Below, one piece after another: positions 31,611 to 43,459 of a DNA stretch of 64,000 bases. The notes under the pieces were generated by a model that searched no databases, was not told the origin of the DNA, and worked only from the letters and a program-made list of their open reading frames with translations. Source of the stretch: Megalobrama amblycephala (lineage: Eukaryota; Chordata; Actinopteri; Cypriniformes; Xenocyprididae); contig NC_063054.1 of assembly GCF_018812025.1 (NCBI RefSeq), forward strand, positions 31,686,418-31,750,417, read 5' to 3'. The position numbers were made by a program, and so were the translations under genes. Every line of letters starts with the position of its first letter. Position 1 is the stretch's first letter.

Positions 31611-31759
31611 GTGAATGTATATCTTTTTCTTTATTTCTACTAACAATTTTATATTTGTGAGGAATTTTATAGATCATTGAATCTATACCGTTCATATATT
31701 GTTTTATATTGAACTTTTGGAAGTGTTAATAACAGTGTATTTTTCATTTCTTCCTGCAG

Positions 31760-31863
31760 TCAATGAAGAGTCAATCACAACGACAGAAACTGCACCACTC
31801 CAGCGACCAGAGGAAACAACTCTTCTCCAGCTCAAAGAGTCAAATGATGGGTTTGTAACCTAA
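31760..31863 (+). CDS. Exon delta-1, acidic Ser/Thr-rich peptide
   Basis: Acceptor TTCCTGCAG, where chemokine exon 2 would be. In the phase left by beta or the signal exon it reads INEESITTTETAPLQRPEET, then TLLQLKESNDGFVT and TAA at 31861. AATAAA overlaps the stop. A weaker donor (GG before GTTTGT, 31851) would give phase 2, matching the next alpha. It resembles alpha at its C-terminal half (LQ-x-x-E...LKES). Function unknown. Confidence 0.45.
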
Positions 31864-32319
31864 ATAAATGAACCAACTCCAGTGGTGGACAGTAACGTAC
31901 TTTCCACCAATGGATTTGGTTCATTTTTGGTTTGTACTTACTACATTTTTCAAGAATCTAGGCTATACTTTACTTGAGTATTTTTATTTTGAGAAACTTT
32001 TACTTTTACTTCACTACATTCCAAAGCACAACATTGTACTTTTTACTCCACTACATTTCATAATAAAACATATCTTTACTTAAAATTTTAAAATGAAGAA
32101 ATCGTCACATGCTGCTCAGAGACACAAAGCAGTGTCCGATTCGTGCACAAAATGATTCTTTTCAATCATCTTGATAAATCGGTTAGCAAATCACATCAAA
32201 CAGTTTATTCGCAAATTGAACTGATCGGATTGCAGCTGTTTTCAAGTAAACAACTCACTGATTCAATGATCCGTTCAGAGCGAGTCTCCAGTGAACTGAA
32301 TCTGACTGGAAATTAGCTA

Positions 32320-34161
32320 GAAACTGGCGGATCCTCTGAATCCACTGATGACTTTGCCACATTTCTCACAAATAAAACAACAACCATCAGCGCCCAGTTC
32401 TCCACACCACATACTGACAATCAGTTCTTAATGAAAAACACACGTTCTCCCCTCCTTCTCTTCGCTCTCGGAGGCAGAGGTTTCCAAACTTATCCTTTCC
32501 ATTCACCCTACTACCTGTCCGCTTGACCCTATCCCCACTGATCTTCTTCACTGATCTTCTTCAGGCCATCTCCAATTTTCCACAGCATTTACCTCACTGC
32601 TTACGAAACCCACTATAAATCCAGCACTTTCAGAAAACTACAGACTGTTATCCCTTCTTCCATTCATTGCAAATACACTTGAGAGAGTTGTGTTCAACCA
32701 ACTGTCTACTTATCTCACACAGAACAACCTCCTTGACAATAGTTTGGCATCAAGAGTGGCCAATCAAATCAGACTGTCCTGCTCTCAGTTACTGAAGCCC
32801 TGAGACTGGCACGAGCAACTTCAAAATCATCAGTACTCATCTTGCTGGATCTGTCTACTGCTTTTGACACAGTCAACCACCAGATCTTCCTGTCAACCCT
32901 CATAACAAAGGGCATATCAGGAACCATACTCCAGTGGTTCAAGTCTTACCTCTCAGGTAGGTCCTTCAGGGTATCTTGGAGGGTTGAGGTGTCTAAATCG
33001 CATCATCTTGCTACTGGGGTACCTCAGGGCTCAGTGCTTGGACCACTTCTCTTCTCTTCTCTTCTCTTCTCTTCTCTTCTCTTCTCTTCTCTTCTCTTCT
33101 CACATGTCATCACTGGGATCTGTCATTCAGGAACATGGTTTTTCCTATCACTGTTATGCTGATGACACACAACTTTACCTCTCATTCCAACCAGATGATC
33201 CGACGGTTGCTCGCATCGCAGCCGGCCTGACAGCCATTTCTGCCTGGATGAAGGACCACCACCTTCAACTCAACCTAGCAAAAACGGAACTGCTTGTGGT
33301 CGGTGCCAACCCAACACTTTATCATAACCTCTCCATTCAACTTGGTTCGTCAACCATAACTCCTTCCAGGACTGCCAGGAACCTTGGAGTGGTGATGGAT
33401 GATCGTTTAAGCTTCACAGATCATATTGCTACAATGGCCCAGTCCTGCAAATTTGCCTTGTACAACATTAGGAAGATTATCGGAGCATTCCACATAAATT
33501 CTCGTCCAAGCTCTTGTTCTATCCAGATTGGACTATTGTAATGCTGTCTTGGCAGGCCTTCCAGCATGCACTGTCAAGCCTCTACAACTGATCCAGAATG
33601 CCGCAGCAAGAGCAGTCTTTAACGAGCCGAAGAAGAGCGCACGTCACACTCTTCATCAGTTTGCACTGGCTGCCAATAGCCACTCGCATCCAATTCAGGG
33701 CTCTAATGTTTGCCTACAGAACAACCACTGGCTTTGCACCAGTATACCTAAACGCACTACTTCAGACTTATGCGCCCTCCAGAAGCTTGCTTTCTGCAAG
33801 TGAACGGTGCCTTGTGGTGCCATCCCAAAGGGGCACAAGATAACTCTCATGGACCTTCTCCTTGTCTGTTCCCTGCTGGTGGAATGAGCTGCCTTGGTCT
33901 ATCAGAGCAGCTGAGTCTTTAGCCATTTTCAAAGAACTGCTAAAGACATATCTTTTTCGTCAACACTTGACCCAGTTATATTACCACTTTTTATATTTCT
34001 ATTCTCTCTCAATCTATTTAAAAAAAAATCTTTGCTGGAATAACTGGGACTTGACACGGCACTTGCATACTGTTGCACTCATGTTGATTTGATTGCTTCT
34101 ATTGTTCTCATTTGTAAGCCGCTTTGGAGAAAAGCGTCTGCTAAATGACTAAATGTAATTA
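32320..34161 (+). mobile_element. 5'-truncated L2-like LINE, copy 1
   Basis: Reverse-transcriptase fragments lie in several frames: [28 protein letters not shown], the catalytic [31 protein letters not shown], then a C-terminal part LQLIQNAAARAVF and SLHWLPIA. The tail GGAGAAAAGCGTCTGCTAAA, then TGACTAAATGTAA, is the L2/HpaI-type 3' end. A (CTTCT)n run at 33046-33101 lies inside the RT and shifts its frame. No endonuclease remains. Confidence 0.85.
32842..33541 (+). pseudogene. Reverse transcriptase fragment of L2 copy 1
   Basis: Two overlapping frames: the first holds the AFDTVNH and [12 protein letters not shown] motifs, the second the YADDTQ box and beyond. The switch is at the CTTCT microsatellite. 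A further C-terminal fragment follows to ~34000 with more breaks. Confidence 0.8.
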
Positions 34162-34738
34162 TAGGTATCTGTACTCAAGTAGTTGATTTGTGTACTTCGT
34201 CCAACACTGACCAAATCCCATTTTCCTCTTCCATTTTCTGGCAGTAGACTAAAGGCTGGCCCACACTAAAATATTTTTAAAATGTGAGAGACCACAAACA
34301 TGATGATAAAAAAATCATAGATTTATCAGATTTGTTCCTAGAGTGTGGAGAGATCAAGACAGCACACCTCACATGCACTAACAGATTCCATTCACAAACA
34401 ACCAGTCCCTGTGAACGCGGGAAATCTTGCAAAATCTCTCATGGTCAAATGTGGTTATAGAGTAAACAAACATGGCATCATGGAGACAGTGTGAACATGG
34501 ACTTTACATGTTACAGTGCGAGCTGGAGGTGAGTCTCCCGTCAGCTCGCTCTCTGATTGGATATCGTTTCATTCCCCATGACAATCTACAGAGTGTGTGT
34601 GCATTTGTCCTCGGGGTTCCCCCCACACAACAGTATTAAATGTTAAGATAGGCAAGAAATTTTAAGATGGAAGGAATCTGTGTCATCTTTTTATTTTTCC
34701 TAAAACTCATGGCATCTTGACATCTTCCCTTCTGAAAG

Positions 34739-34804
34739 GATGACATCTGAGTTGGAGGAGCAAGGAGCAACAGTGGTAGTCCACCTCGAAGAGTCACACA
34801 ACTG
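34739..34804 (+). CDS. Exon alpha-2
   Basis: 66 nt with the same splice sites. MTSELEEQGATVVVHLEESH; it differs from alpha-1 by PA to TV. Confidence 0.5.
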
Positions 34805-34939
34805 GTAAGATTTATACGTTTTCTGTTAACTCAGGTAATGCAGGAGCGTTAAGAATATAATGAATACAAAATTCACCCAAATGAATCAATCTATGCATTA
34901 TATATTATCAATGAGCTTTGTTTACTCTGCGCCATATAG

Positions 34940-34986
34940 GTCTTTAGGAAAACAAGGAGTACCAACGAGTCTCAATGATGCAAAAA
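34940..34986 (+). CDS. Exon beta-2
   Basis: 47 nt; the peptide is identical to beta-1 (SLGKQGVPTSLNDAK), with donor GTAAGC. Confidence 0.45.
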
Positions 34987-35518
34987 GTAAGCAAGAGATA
35001 TTAAACACACTGGTGTTTGTGTTTGTTGCTGTACCACAGAGCTAGGCCACTTAACATTTTTAGTCAAACCACTTTTACACATTGACCAAAAAAGCTCACT
35101 GCAAAAACTCACGCATTTCCTGTATTGAGCTCCAGACTGCATTTAGAAGAAAGGGACATTTCTTGCACTTCACTGCATTTGAGAGCACAGGGCATCTTCT
35201 TGCGAAAATGCAACACAGTAAAATAATGGGGCTCTTGATAAATTTAAAGATAATTTGTATGTGGACTTAATTTTTTTAAGTTACATTTGTTAGCAATTTA
35301 GGCTGAATTCCCAGAAGTGTGGAAGAGTACAAAAGGAAGTACTACCACTTCAGGCCACATCATGTTCCCCTCATGCATGTGATGCCAGTACAGGATCGTT
35401 TGCAGCTCACACATTTATAAAGTGAACAATATTAGTAAGGTGATCCTGCATGAGACTAGCCACTGATAAATCAACCAACACATCAAGATCTGATCAATCA
35501 CCAACCACAGGCCCAAAC

Positions 35519-35582
35519 ATGAGGCCCTACTATATCTTCATCATCTATCTTGTGCACTTTGCTTTCTGATCACTTTCTTGCA
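35519..35582 (+). pseudogene. Signal-peptide exon relic, unit 2
   Basis: MRPYYIFIIYLVHFAF then the shared TGA. It has one extra codon (ATC) compared with unit 1. Confidence 0.65.
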
Positions 35583-35731
35583 GTGAATGTACATCTTTTT
35601 CTTTATTTCAACAATTTTATATTTGTGAGGCATTTTATAGATCATTGAATCTGTACCGTTCATATATTGTTTTATATTGAACTTTTGAAACACAGTGTTA
35701 ATTACAGTGTATATTCATTATCTTCCTGCAG

Positions 35732-35835
35732 TCAATGAAGAGTCAATCACAACGACAGAAACTGCACCACTCCAGCGACCAGAAGAAACAACTCTTGTCC
35801 ACCTCAAAGAGTCAAATGACAGGTTTGTAACCTAA
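35732..35835 (+). CDS. Exon delta-2
   Basis: Same acceptor and stop position as delta-1. The C-terminal half reads PLQRPEETTLVHLKESNDR, closer to the alpha motif VVHLEES. Confidence 0.45.
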
Positions 35836-38137
35836 ATAAATGAACCAAATCCAGTGTTGGACAGTAACATACTTTCCACCAATGGATTTTGTTCATTTTT
35901 GGTTTACGATTTGGTTCGTACTTACTACATTTTTCAAGAAGCTAGGCTATACTTTACTTGAGTATTTTTATTTTTAGAAACTTTTCAGAGATGAAAAGAT
36001 ACAGAGATGGCGACAAAGAGGAAAACTTGCGGACAGCAGCTTTAAAAGTTTAAAATGAAGAAATCGTCACATGCTGCTCAGAGACACAAAGCAGTGTCCG
36101 ATTCGTGCACAAAATGATTCTTTTCAATCATCTCGATAAATTGGTTCACAAATCACATCAAACAATTTATTCGCAAATTGGACTGATCGGATTGCAGCTG
36201 TTTTCGAGTAAACAACTCACTGATTCAATGATCCGTTCAGAGTGAGTCTCCAGTTAACTGAATCTGACTGGAAATTAGCTAGGAACTGGGAGATCCTCTG
36301 AATCCACTGATGACTTTGCCACATTTCTCACAAATAAAACAACAACCATCAGCACCCAGTTCTCCACACCACATACTGACAATCAGTTCTTAATGAAAAA
36401 CACACATTCTCCCCTCCTTCTCTTCGCTCTCGGAGGCAGAGGTTTCCAAACTTATCCTTTCCATTCACCCTACTACCTGTCCGCTTGACCCTATCCCCAC
36501 TGATCTTCTTCACTGATCTTCTTCAGGCCATCTCCAATTTCCCACAGCATTTACCTCACTGCTTACGAAACCCACTATAAATCCAGCACTTTTAGAAAAC
36601 TACAGACTGTTATCCCTTCTTCCATTCATTGCAAATACACTTCAGAGATTTGTGTTCAACCAACTGTCTACTTATCTCACACAGAACAACCTCCTTGACA
36701 ATAGTTTGGGTTCAAGAGTGGCCACTCAAATCAGACTGCCCTGCTCTCAGTCACTGAAGCCCTGAGACTGGCATGAACAACTTCAAAATCATCAGTACTC
36801 ATCTTGCTGGATCTGTCTACTGCTTTTGACACAGTCAACCACCAGATCTTCCTGTCAACCCTCATGAGAAAGGGCATATCAGGAACCATACTCCAATGGT
36901 TCAAGTCTTAACTCTCAGGTAGGTCCTTCAGGGTATCTTGGAGGGTTGAGGTGTCTAAATCACATCATCTTGCTACTGGGGTACCTCAGGGCTCAGTGCT
37001 TGGACCACTTCTCTTCTCTTCTCTTCTCTCTTCACATGTCATCACTGGGATCTGTCATTCAGGAACATGGTTTTTCCTATCACTGCTATGCTGATGACAC
37101 ACAACTTTACCTCTCATTCCAACCAGATGATCTGACGGTTGCTCGCATCGCAGCCTGCCTGACAGCCATTTCTGCCTGGATGAAGGACCACCACCTTCAA
37201 CTCAACCTAGCAAAAACTGAACTGCTTGTGGTCAGCGCCAACCCAACACTTTATCATAACCTCTCCATTCAACTTGGTTCGTCAACCATAACTCCTTCCA
37301 GGACTGCCAGGAACCTTGGAGTGGTGATGGATGATCGTTTAAGCTTCACAGATCATATTGCTACAATGGCCCAGTCCTGCAAATTTGCCTTGTACAACAT
37401 TAGGAAGATTAGACCCTTCCTATTGGAGCATTCCGCATAAATTCTAGTCCAAGCTCTTGTTCTATCCAGATTGGACTATTTTAATGCTATCTTGGCAGGA
37501 CTTCCAGCATGCACTGTCAAGCCTCTACAACTGATCCAGAATGCCGCAGCAAGAGCAGTCTTTAACGAGGTGAAGAGAGCGCACGTCACACTCTTCATCA
37601 GTTTGCACTGGCTGCCAGTAGCTGCTTGCATCAAATTCAGGGCTCTAATGTTTGCCTACAGAACAACCACTGGCTTTGCACCAGTATACCTAAATGCACT
37701 ACTTCAGACTTATGCGCCCTCCAGAAGCTTGCTTTCTGCAAGTGAACGATGCCTTGTGGTGCCATCCCAAAGGGGCACAAGATCACTCTCACGGACCTTC
37801 TCCTTGTCTGTTCCCTGCTGGTTGAATGAACTGCCTTGCTCTATCAAAGCAGCTGAGTCTTTAGGCAAGGCAAGGCAATTTTATTTGTATAGCACATTTC
37901 ATACACAATGGTAATTCAAAGTGCTTTACATAAAGAATAATAATAAAAATAGAACATAAGGAATAGAAATAACAGTAAAAACAGAGAATTTTACCGCAAT
38001 ATTTAAAATGCTTTAAAAGTCAGAATCAAGATGATAAAATACATTAAAAATGAAATAAAAACAGGAAAAGGAATTTAAAGAATAAAAAGATAATACGTAT
38101 AAAATAAAGTGCAAACAGTTCGGACATAGCACAGTGC

Positions 38138-39841
38138 TCAATCAGCAAATGCATAGATAAAAAGATGTGTTTTTAGTCTGGATTTGAATGTGGCTACTGT
38201 AGGAGCACACCTGATCTCTTCTGGAAGCTGGTTCCAGCTGCGGCTGGCGTAACAGCTAAAAGCAGACTCTCCCTGCTTTGAGTGAACCCTTGGTATTTTT
38301 AAGTGTGTTGATCCTGATGATCTGAGTGATCTGTTAGGTTTATATTCTATGAGCATATCTGCAATGTATTGGGGTCCTAGGCCATTGAGTGATTTATAAA
38401 CGAGTAACAGTACTTTAAAATCAATTCTAAATGCAACTGGAAGCCAGTGCAAGGACCTGAGGACTGGTGTGATGTGTTCATGTTTTCGGGTTCTGCTCAG
38501 TATCCTGGCAGCAGCGTTCTGTACGAGCTGCAGGTGTCTTATGGTCTTTTTGGGAAGGCCAGTGAGGAGCCCATTACAGTAATCCACCCTGCTGGTGATG
38601 AAAGCATGAACAAGTTTCTCTAAGTCTTGACTGGAGACAAAGCATCTAATTCTTGCAATATTTTTGAGATGATAATATGCTGATTTAGTTATTGTCTTTA
38701 CATGGCTACTGAAACTCAGGTCTGACTCCAGAATCACACCAAGATTCCTGACTTGATTTTTAGTTGTTTGACCCCTAGAGTGAAGGTACGTGTTCACTTT
38801 GAGAACTTCGTCTTTGTTTCCAAATGCAATGACTTCAGTTTTGTCTTTGTTTAACTGAAGGAAGTTTAGGCACATCCAATTTTTAATTTCATCAATGCAT
38901 TGGCACAGGGAGTCAATGGGGCTGTAGTCGTTAGGTGAGAGGGCTAGGTAAATCTGGGTGTCATCTGCATAGCCGTGATATGCAATTTGGTTCTTTCTCA
39001 TTATTTGGCTCAGTGGCAGCATATATAGGTTGAACAGGAGGGGTGCAAGTATTGAACCTTGAGGGACTCCGCATGTCATGGATGTCCACTCAGACTTATA
39101 GTCACCGATACTCACATAATAACCTCTCCCTTCTAAGTATGACCTGAACCATTTAAGGACCATCCCAGAAAGCCCAACCCAGTTTTCGAGCCTGTCAAGA
39201 AGAATATTGTGATCAACAGTGTCAAACGCAGCACGGAGGTCGAGTAAAACCAGCACTGATAATTTACCTGAATCTGTGTTTAGGCGAATATCATTTATTA
39301 TCTTTATGAGTGCTGTCTCTGTGCTGTGATGCGGTCGGAAACCAGATTGAAAGTTGTCAAAGTATCCATTCAAGCTTAAGAACTTGTTCAGCTGATTGAA
39401 AACAACTTTTTCAATGATCTTGCCTATGAAAGGAAGATTTGAGATTGGCCTGTAGTTGCTCAATATGGTGTTATCTAGATTGCTCTTTTTCAGGAGGGGC
39501 TTAACAACTGCAGTTTTCAGGGATTTTGGAAAAGTCCCAGAGAGAAGTGAGGCATTTACCACTTCTAGGAGATCTGCTTCTAAACAGTTAAACACTCTTT
39601 TGAAAAAAGATGTGGGAAGTGTGTCAAGGGCGCAGGTTGATGTTTTAAGGTGCTGTACTGTTTCTTCCAAAATGTTACCATCAATTGCTTCGAAATCAGA
39701 CATAATAGCTACTTTCTGAGGTTGTGATCTGATCTGTTTTACCCCAGTGCAGCTCAAGGATGTGCTGATCGCCTTTCTGATATTATTAATTTTCTCAGAG
39801 AAGAAGGAAGCAAACTCACAACATTTGCTGTCTGAGAGCAT
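38138..39841 (-). CDS. LINE reverse transcriptase (nested element)
   Basis: 567 codons, intact. RT motifs in order: NYRPISNLPFIGKIIEKVVF (~130), FQSGFRPHHSTETALI, LVLLDLRAAFDTVDH (~200), GVPQGSILAPLLFNLYM, the catalytic box YADDTQIYLAL (~290), LQLNKDKTEVIAFG and RNLGVILESDLSF. A C-terminal region (LQLVQNAAARILSRT; LRSLHWLPVAFRIDFK) follows, as in L2. The enzyme copies LINE RNA at a nicked target. It overlaps the endonuclease frame by 88 bases in another frame. The register is lost at a C5 run on the minus strand (plus GGGGG, ~39861), so a one-base indel is likely. Confidence 0.9.
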   Translation of the reverse strand: MLSDSKCCEFASFFSEKINNIRKAISTSLSCTGVKQIRSQPQKVAIMSDFEAIDGNILEETVQHLKTSTCALDTLPTSFFKRVFNCLEADLLEVVNASLLSGTFPKSLKTAVVKPLLKKSNLDNTILSNYRPISNLPFIGKIIEKVVFNQLNKFLSLNGYFDNFQSGFRPHHSTETALIKIINDIRLNTDSGKLSVLVLLDLRAAFDTVDHNILLDRLENWVGLSGMVLKWFRSYLEGRGYYVSIGDYKSEWTSMTCGVPQGSILAPLLFNLYMLPLSQIMRKNQIAYHGYADDTQIYLALSPNDYSPIDSLCQCIDEIKNWMCLNFLQLNKDKTEVIAFGNKDEVLKVNTYLHSRGQTTKNQVRNLGVILESDLSFSSHVKTITKSAYYHLKNIARIRCFVSSQDLEKLVHAFITSRVDYCNGLLTGLPKKTIRHLQLVQNAAARILSRTRKHEHITPVLRSLHWLPVAFRIDFKVLLLVYKSLNGLGPQYIADMLIEYKPNRSLRSSGSTHLKIPRVHSKQGESAFSCYASRSWNQLPEEIRCAPTVATFKSRLKTHLFIYAFAD

Positions 39842-41379
39842 TTCACTAGGAATCTGACTTGGGGGTTTGTTAGTCTCTCTACAGTAGCAAAAAGAGTGCG
39901 GGTGTTGTTTAAGTTTCTGTTTATTATATTTGAGAAGAAGGTCTGTCTAGCTTTGCCTAATTCCACATTGAAAGCATGAAGAATATCTTTATAGATGTTA
40001 TAATGAATTTCAAGTTTTGTCTTTCGCCACATGCGCTCAGCTTTTCTGCATTGTCTTTTCATATTTTGCACTGCTGTTGAGTTTCTCCACGGTGCTTTTT
40101 GTCTGCCACTTTTCTTCGTGACTTTCACAGGAGCAATGTTATCAATAACATTCTGTACTTTTGAGTTAAAAGAATCAAGGAGAAAATCAACAGAGTCTGC
40201 AGATATGCTTGGTGTTAAAGATATAGCCTTCATAAACAGTGCACTAGTATTCTCATTTAAGCATCGCTTTTTGCCCGAGACAGATCTAGCTTCAACAGTC
40301 GGACAGATCAATATTTCAAAGAAAATACAGAAATGATCAGATAGCGCTACATCCTTAATGACAATGGATGAAATGTTTAGACCCTTACTAATAATTAAAT
40401 CTAGAGTGTGTCCACGATTGTGTGTAGGTCCATGTACATGCTGAGTCAGATCAAAAGTATTCAGAACAGTTATGATTTCTTTTGCCATATTGGATTCTGC
40501 ATTGTCTATGTGGATGTTAAAGTCCCCAGTAATAACAAAACAGTCAAACTCTGAGGAAATTGCTGATAACAGTTCTGTAAAATCCTCCACAAAGGCTGGA
40601 GAGTATTTTGGAGGCCTGTAAATAACTATAAGTAGAATGCGAGGAGCACCTTTTAACACAATACCTAAATATTCGAAAGACAAGTAATCCCCAAATGACA
40701 CTTGCTTGCATTGATAGACATCTTTAAATAGAGCAGCAACACCTCCACCTCTCCTAACAGCTCTGCAGACACTCATAAAAGTAAAGTTAGGAGGGGCTGT
40801 TTCATTCAGGATTGTTGCACTGCAGCTGTCTTCAAGCCATGTTTCATTTAGAAGCATAAAATCTAGGTTGTTTGTGGTTATTAAGTCATTGACTAGAAGT
40901 GATTTATTTTTAAGTGAGCGGATGTTTAAAAATGCTAACTTAACAGTCTTACTTTCTGTCTCTACAGTAATCTTAGTTTGACGTGTAATAGGTAGCAGAT
41001 TAAATGGGTTTGCCAAACGGTTTGAAAAGGCCTTAGGCTTTCTATAACGTAATAAAACAGAAATAGAGAAAGCTACAGGCACACTGGGTTCCCGCTTGTT
41101 CTGTAAACAATTGATAAAGTCACTGTTATCGTAGCGGGGACCCGACACACATCACTGAGAGCTGTTATCGGTTGTTTTTGATTCACCTAGAACAGATGGA
41201 GGAGGGTGAGGGCCCTGGCGTTGTAGCAGGGGCCGAAGAGCTCTCGCAGGAGGAGGGGGTGGCCGAGCTGGGCCCACAGGCTTTGGTGGTTTCGGGGCTT
41301 GACGCTTTTTTGTTGATATCTGGGGGCTCACAGCAAAAGAGTGGGAGAGTTTGGTTCCAGCATACACCAGTTCCTCCAT
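39754..41379 (-). pseudogene. LINE apurinic endonuclease region (nested element)
   Basis: Read as one frame from MEELVYAGTK (41379) with a single internal TGA at 41152-41154. A Pro-rich start (PKPPKPVGPARPPPPPAR) is followed by the endonuclease: LAFLNIRSLKNKS, LLNETWL, VIYRPPKYSPAF, GDFNIHID, THNRGHTLDLII and SDHFCIFFEI. This endonuclease nicks target DNA to prime reverse transcription. The frame drifts off after RLTNPQ at the C5 run, where the RT frame takes over. One stop and one indel are the only obvious lesions. Confidence 0.8.
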
Positions 41380-42382
41380 TTTCTCTGAAAAGCACAGAAG
41401 AGGGGATGCTGGAGAGAGGGATAACGTGTCCGGTGAGAGGGGCTGTTGCTCTGGTGTTTCCTCAGAGCTGTAAGCAAGAGCGTCCGAACAGTAGCGAAGC
41501 AGGAAGCAGCCATTTTCAAAAAACTGCTAAAGACATATCTTTTTCGTCAACACTTGACCCAGTTATATTACCACTTACTTTTTCTTTTTTATATTTCTAT
41601 ATAAAATATATAAAATATAAAATATTTCTATATATTTCTCTCCCCATCTATTTAAAAAAAAAATCTTTGCTGGAATAACTGGGACTTGACATGGCACTTG
41701 CATACTGTTGCACTCATGTTGATTTGATTGCTTCTACTGTTCTCAATTGTAAGCCGCTTTGGAGAAAAGCATCTGCTAAATGACTAAATGTAAATGTAAT
41801 TATAGGTATCTGTACTCAAGTAGTTGATTTGTGTACTTTGTCCACCACTGACCAAATCCCATTTTCCTCTTCCATTTTCTGGCAGTAGACTAAAGGCTGG
41901 CCCACACTGAAAGATTTTTAAAATGTGAGAGACCACAAACATGATGATAAAAAAATCATAGATTTATCAGATTTGTTCCTAGAGTGTGGAGAGATCAAGA
42001 CAGCATACCACACATGCACTAACAGATTCCATTCACAAACAACCAATCCAGTCTGTGAACGCAGGAAATCTTGCACAATCTCTCTTGGTCAAATGTGATT
42101 ATAGAGTAAACAAACATGGCATCATGGAGACAGTGTGAACATGGACTTTACATGTTACAGTGCGAGCTGGAGGTGAGTCTCCCGTCAGCTCGCTCTCTGA
42201 TTGGATATCGTTTCATTCCCCATGACAATCTACAGAGTGTGTGTGCATTTGTCCTCGGGGTTCCCCCCACACAACAGTATTAAATGTTAAGATAGGCAAG
42301 AAATTTTAAGATGGAAGGAATCTGTGTCATCTTTTTATTTTTCCTAAAACTCATGGCATCTTGACATCTTCCCTTCTGAAAG

Positions 42383-42448
42383 GACGACATCTGAGTTGGA
42401 GGAGCAAGGAGCAACAGTGGTAGTCCACCTCGAAGAGTCACACAACTG
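42383..42448 (+). CDS. Exon alpha-3
   Basis: Same splice sites and length. The first full codon is ACG rather than ATG (TTSELEEQGATVVVHLEESH), consistent with an internal exon in which ATG is not a start. Confidence 0.5.
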
Positions 42449-42579
42449 GTAAGATTTTTAAGTTTTCTGTTAACTCAGGTAATGCAGGAGCATTAAGAAT
42501 ATAATCAATACAAAATTCACCAAAATGAATCAATCTATGCATTATATATTATCAATGAGCTTTGTTTACTCTGCGCCAG

Positions 42580-42626
42580 GTCTTTAGGAAAACAAGGAGT
42601 ACCAACGAGTCTCAGTGATGCAAAAT
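42580..42626 (+). CDS. Exon beta-3
   Basis: 47 nt, SLGKQGVPTSLSDAK. The acceptor is now CTGCGCCAG (a short deletion removed ATATAG), still a valid AG. Donor GTAAGC retained. Confidence 0.45.
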
Positions 42627-43142
42627 GTAAGCAAGACATATTAAACACACTGGTGTTTGTGTTTGTTGCTGTACCACAGAGCTAGGCCACTAAACATTTT
42701 TAGCCAAACCACTTTTACACATTGACCAAAAAAGCTCACTGCAAAAACTCATGCATTTCCTGTATTGAGCTCCAGACTGCATTTAGAAGAAAGGGACATT
42801 TCTTGCACTTCACTGCATTTGAGAGCACAGGGCATCTTCTTGCGAAAATGCAACACAGTAAAATAATGGGGCCCTTGATACATTTAAAGATATTTTGGAT
42901 GTGGAGTTACATTTGTTAGCAATTTAGGCTGAATTCCTGGAAGTGTGGAAGGGTACAAAAGGAAGCACTACCACTTCAGGCCACATCATGTTCCCCTCAT
43001 GCATGTGATGTCAGTAGGATCGTTTGCAGCTCACACATTTATAAAGTGAACAATATTAGTAAGGTGATCCTACATGAGACTAGCCACTGATAAATCAACC
43101 AACACATCAAGATCTGATCAATCACCAACCACAGACCCAAAC

Positions 43143-43206
43143 ATGAGGCCCTACTATATCTTCATCATCTATCTTGTGCACTTTGCTTTCTGATCACTTT
43201 CTTGCA
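43143..43206 (+). pseudogene. Signal-peptide exon relic, unit 3
   Basis: Same reading as unit 2, including the extra codon and the TGA. Confidence 0.65.
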
Positions 43207-43355
43207 GTGAATGTACATCTTTTTCTTTATTTCAACAATTTTATATTTGTGAGGCATTTTATAGATCATTGAATCTGTACCGTTCATATATTGTTTTATA
43301 TTGAACTTTTGGAACACAGTGTTAATTACAGTGTATTTTTCATTTCTTCCTGCAG

Positions 43356-43459
43356 TCAATCAAGAGTCAATCACAATGACAGAAACTGCACCACTCCAGC
43401 AACCAGAGGAAACAACTCTTGTCCACCTCAAAGAGTCAAATGACGGGTTTGTAACCTAA
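43356..43459 (+). CDS. Exon delta-3
   Basis: NQESITMTETAPLQQPEETT, then LVHLKESNDGFVT and TAA at 43457. Open over its whole length like the other two copies. Confidence 0.45.

Larger units (their letters stand above)
31880..34209. mobile_element. hAT-type element in unit 1, carrying an L2 LINE
   Basis: The ends are CAGTGGTGGACAGTAACGTA and TGTACTTCGTCCAACACTG, an abundant fish hAT MITE type. They are flanked by ACCAACTC (31872-31879) and ACCAAATC (34210-34217), an 8-bp duplication with one change pair. The LINE occupies most of the inside. Confidence 0.8.
30645..34645 (+). repeat. Tandem exon-cassette unit 1
   Basis: It starts right after chemokine 2 and an A16 run (~30663-30678). Order: alpha exon (30777-30842), beta exon (30978-31024), duplicated 5' flank and signal-exon relic (31550), delta exon (31760-31863), hAT element with L2 inside (31880-34209), then unique flank to TTAAGATAGGCAAGAAATTT (~34640), where unit 2 begins with the same sequence. 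The unit length is ~4.0 kb. Confidence 0.8.
37863..41512 (-). mobile_element. Nearly complete L2-clade-like LINE nested in copy 2
   Basis: 3.65 kb on the minus strand. The 3' end at the left is (GGCAA)n followed by TTTTATTTGTATAGCACATT and CAAAGTGCTTTACATAAAG on the plus strand, a usual fish LINE tail. Its coding part has an apurinic endonuclease and an RT. No clear target duplication is seen; the host L2 sequence resumes cleanly (GAGTCTTTA | GCCATTTTC). Confidence 0.85.
36281..41802 (+). mobile_element. L2-like LINE, copy 2, split by another LINE
   Basis: Parts are 36281-37862 and 41513-41802. RT frames lie at 36946-37440 ([11 protein letters not shown]) and 37471-37862. The continuation after the nested insertion starts at GCCATTTTCAAAAAACTGCT. 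The CTTCT run is short here (37008-37033). Confidence 0.85.
35852..41850. mobile_element. hAT-type element in unit 2, carrying L2 copy 2 and a nested LINE
   Basis: Ends CAGTGTTGGACAGTAAC and GTCCACCACTG with a perfect 8-bp duplication ACCAAATC (35844-35851, 41851-41858). Same host site as units 1 and 3. Confidence 0.85.
34646..42290 (+). repeat. Tandem exon-cassette unit 2
   Basis: Same order as unit 1: alpha-2 34739-34804, beta-2 34940-34986, signal relic 35519, delta-2 35732-35835, hAT 35852-41850. It is lengthened by a second LINE (37863-41512). In place of the TACTTTTACTTCACTACATT stretch it has a 64-bp piece (35984-36047) like the end of a MITE at ~51900-51960. Confidence 0.8.
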
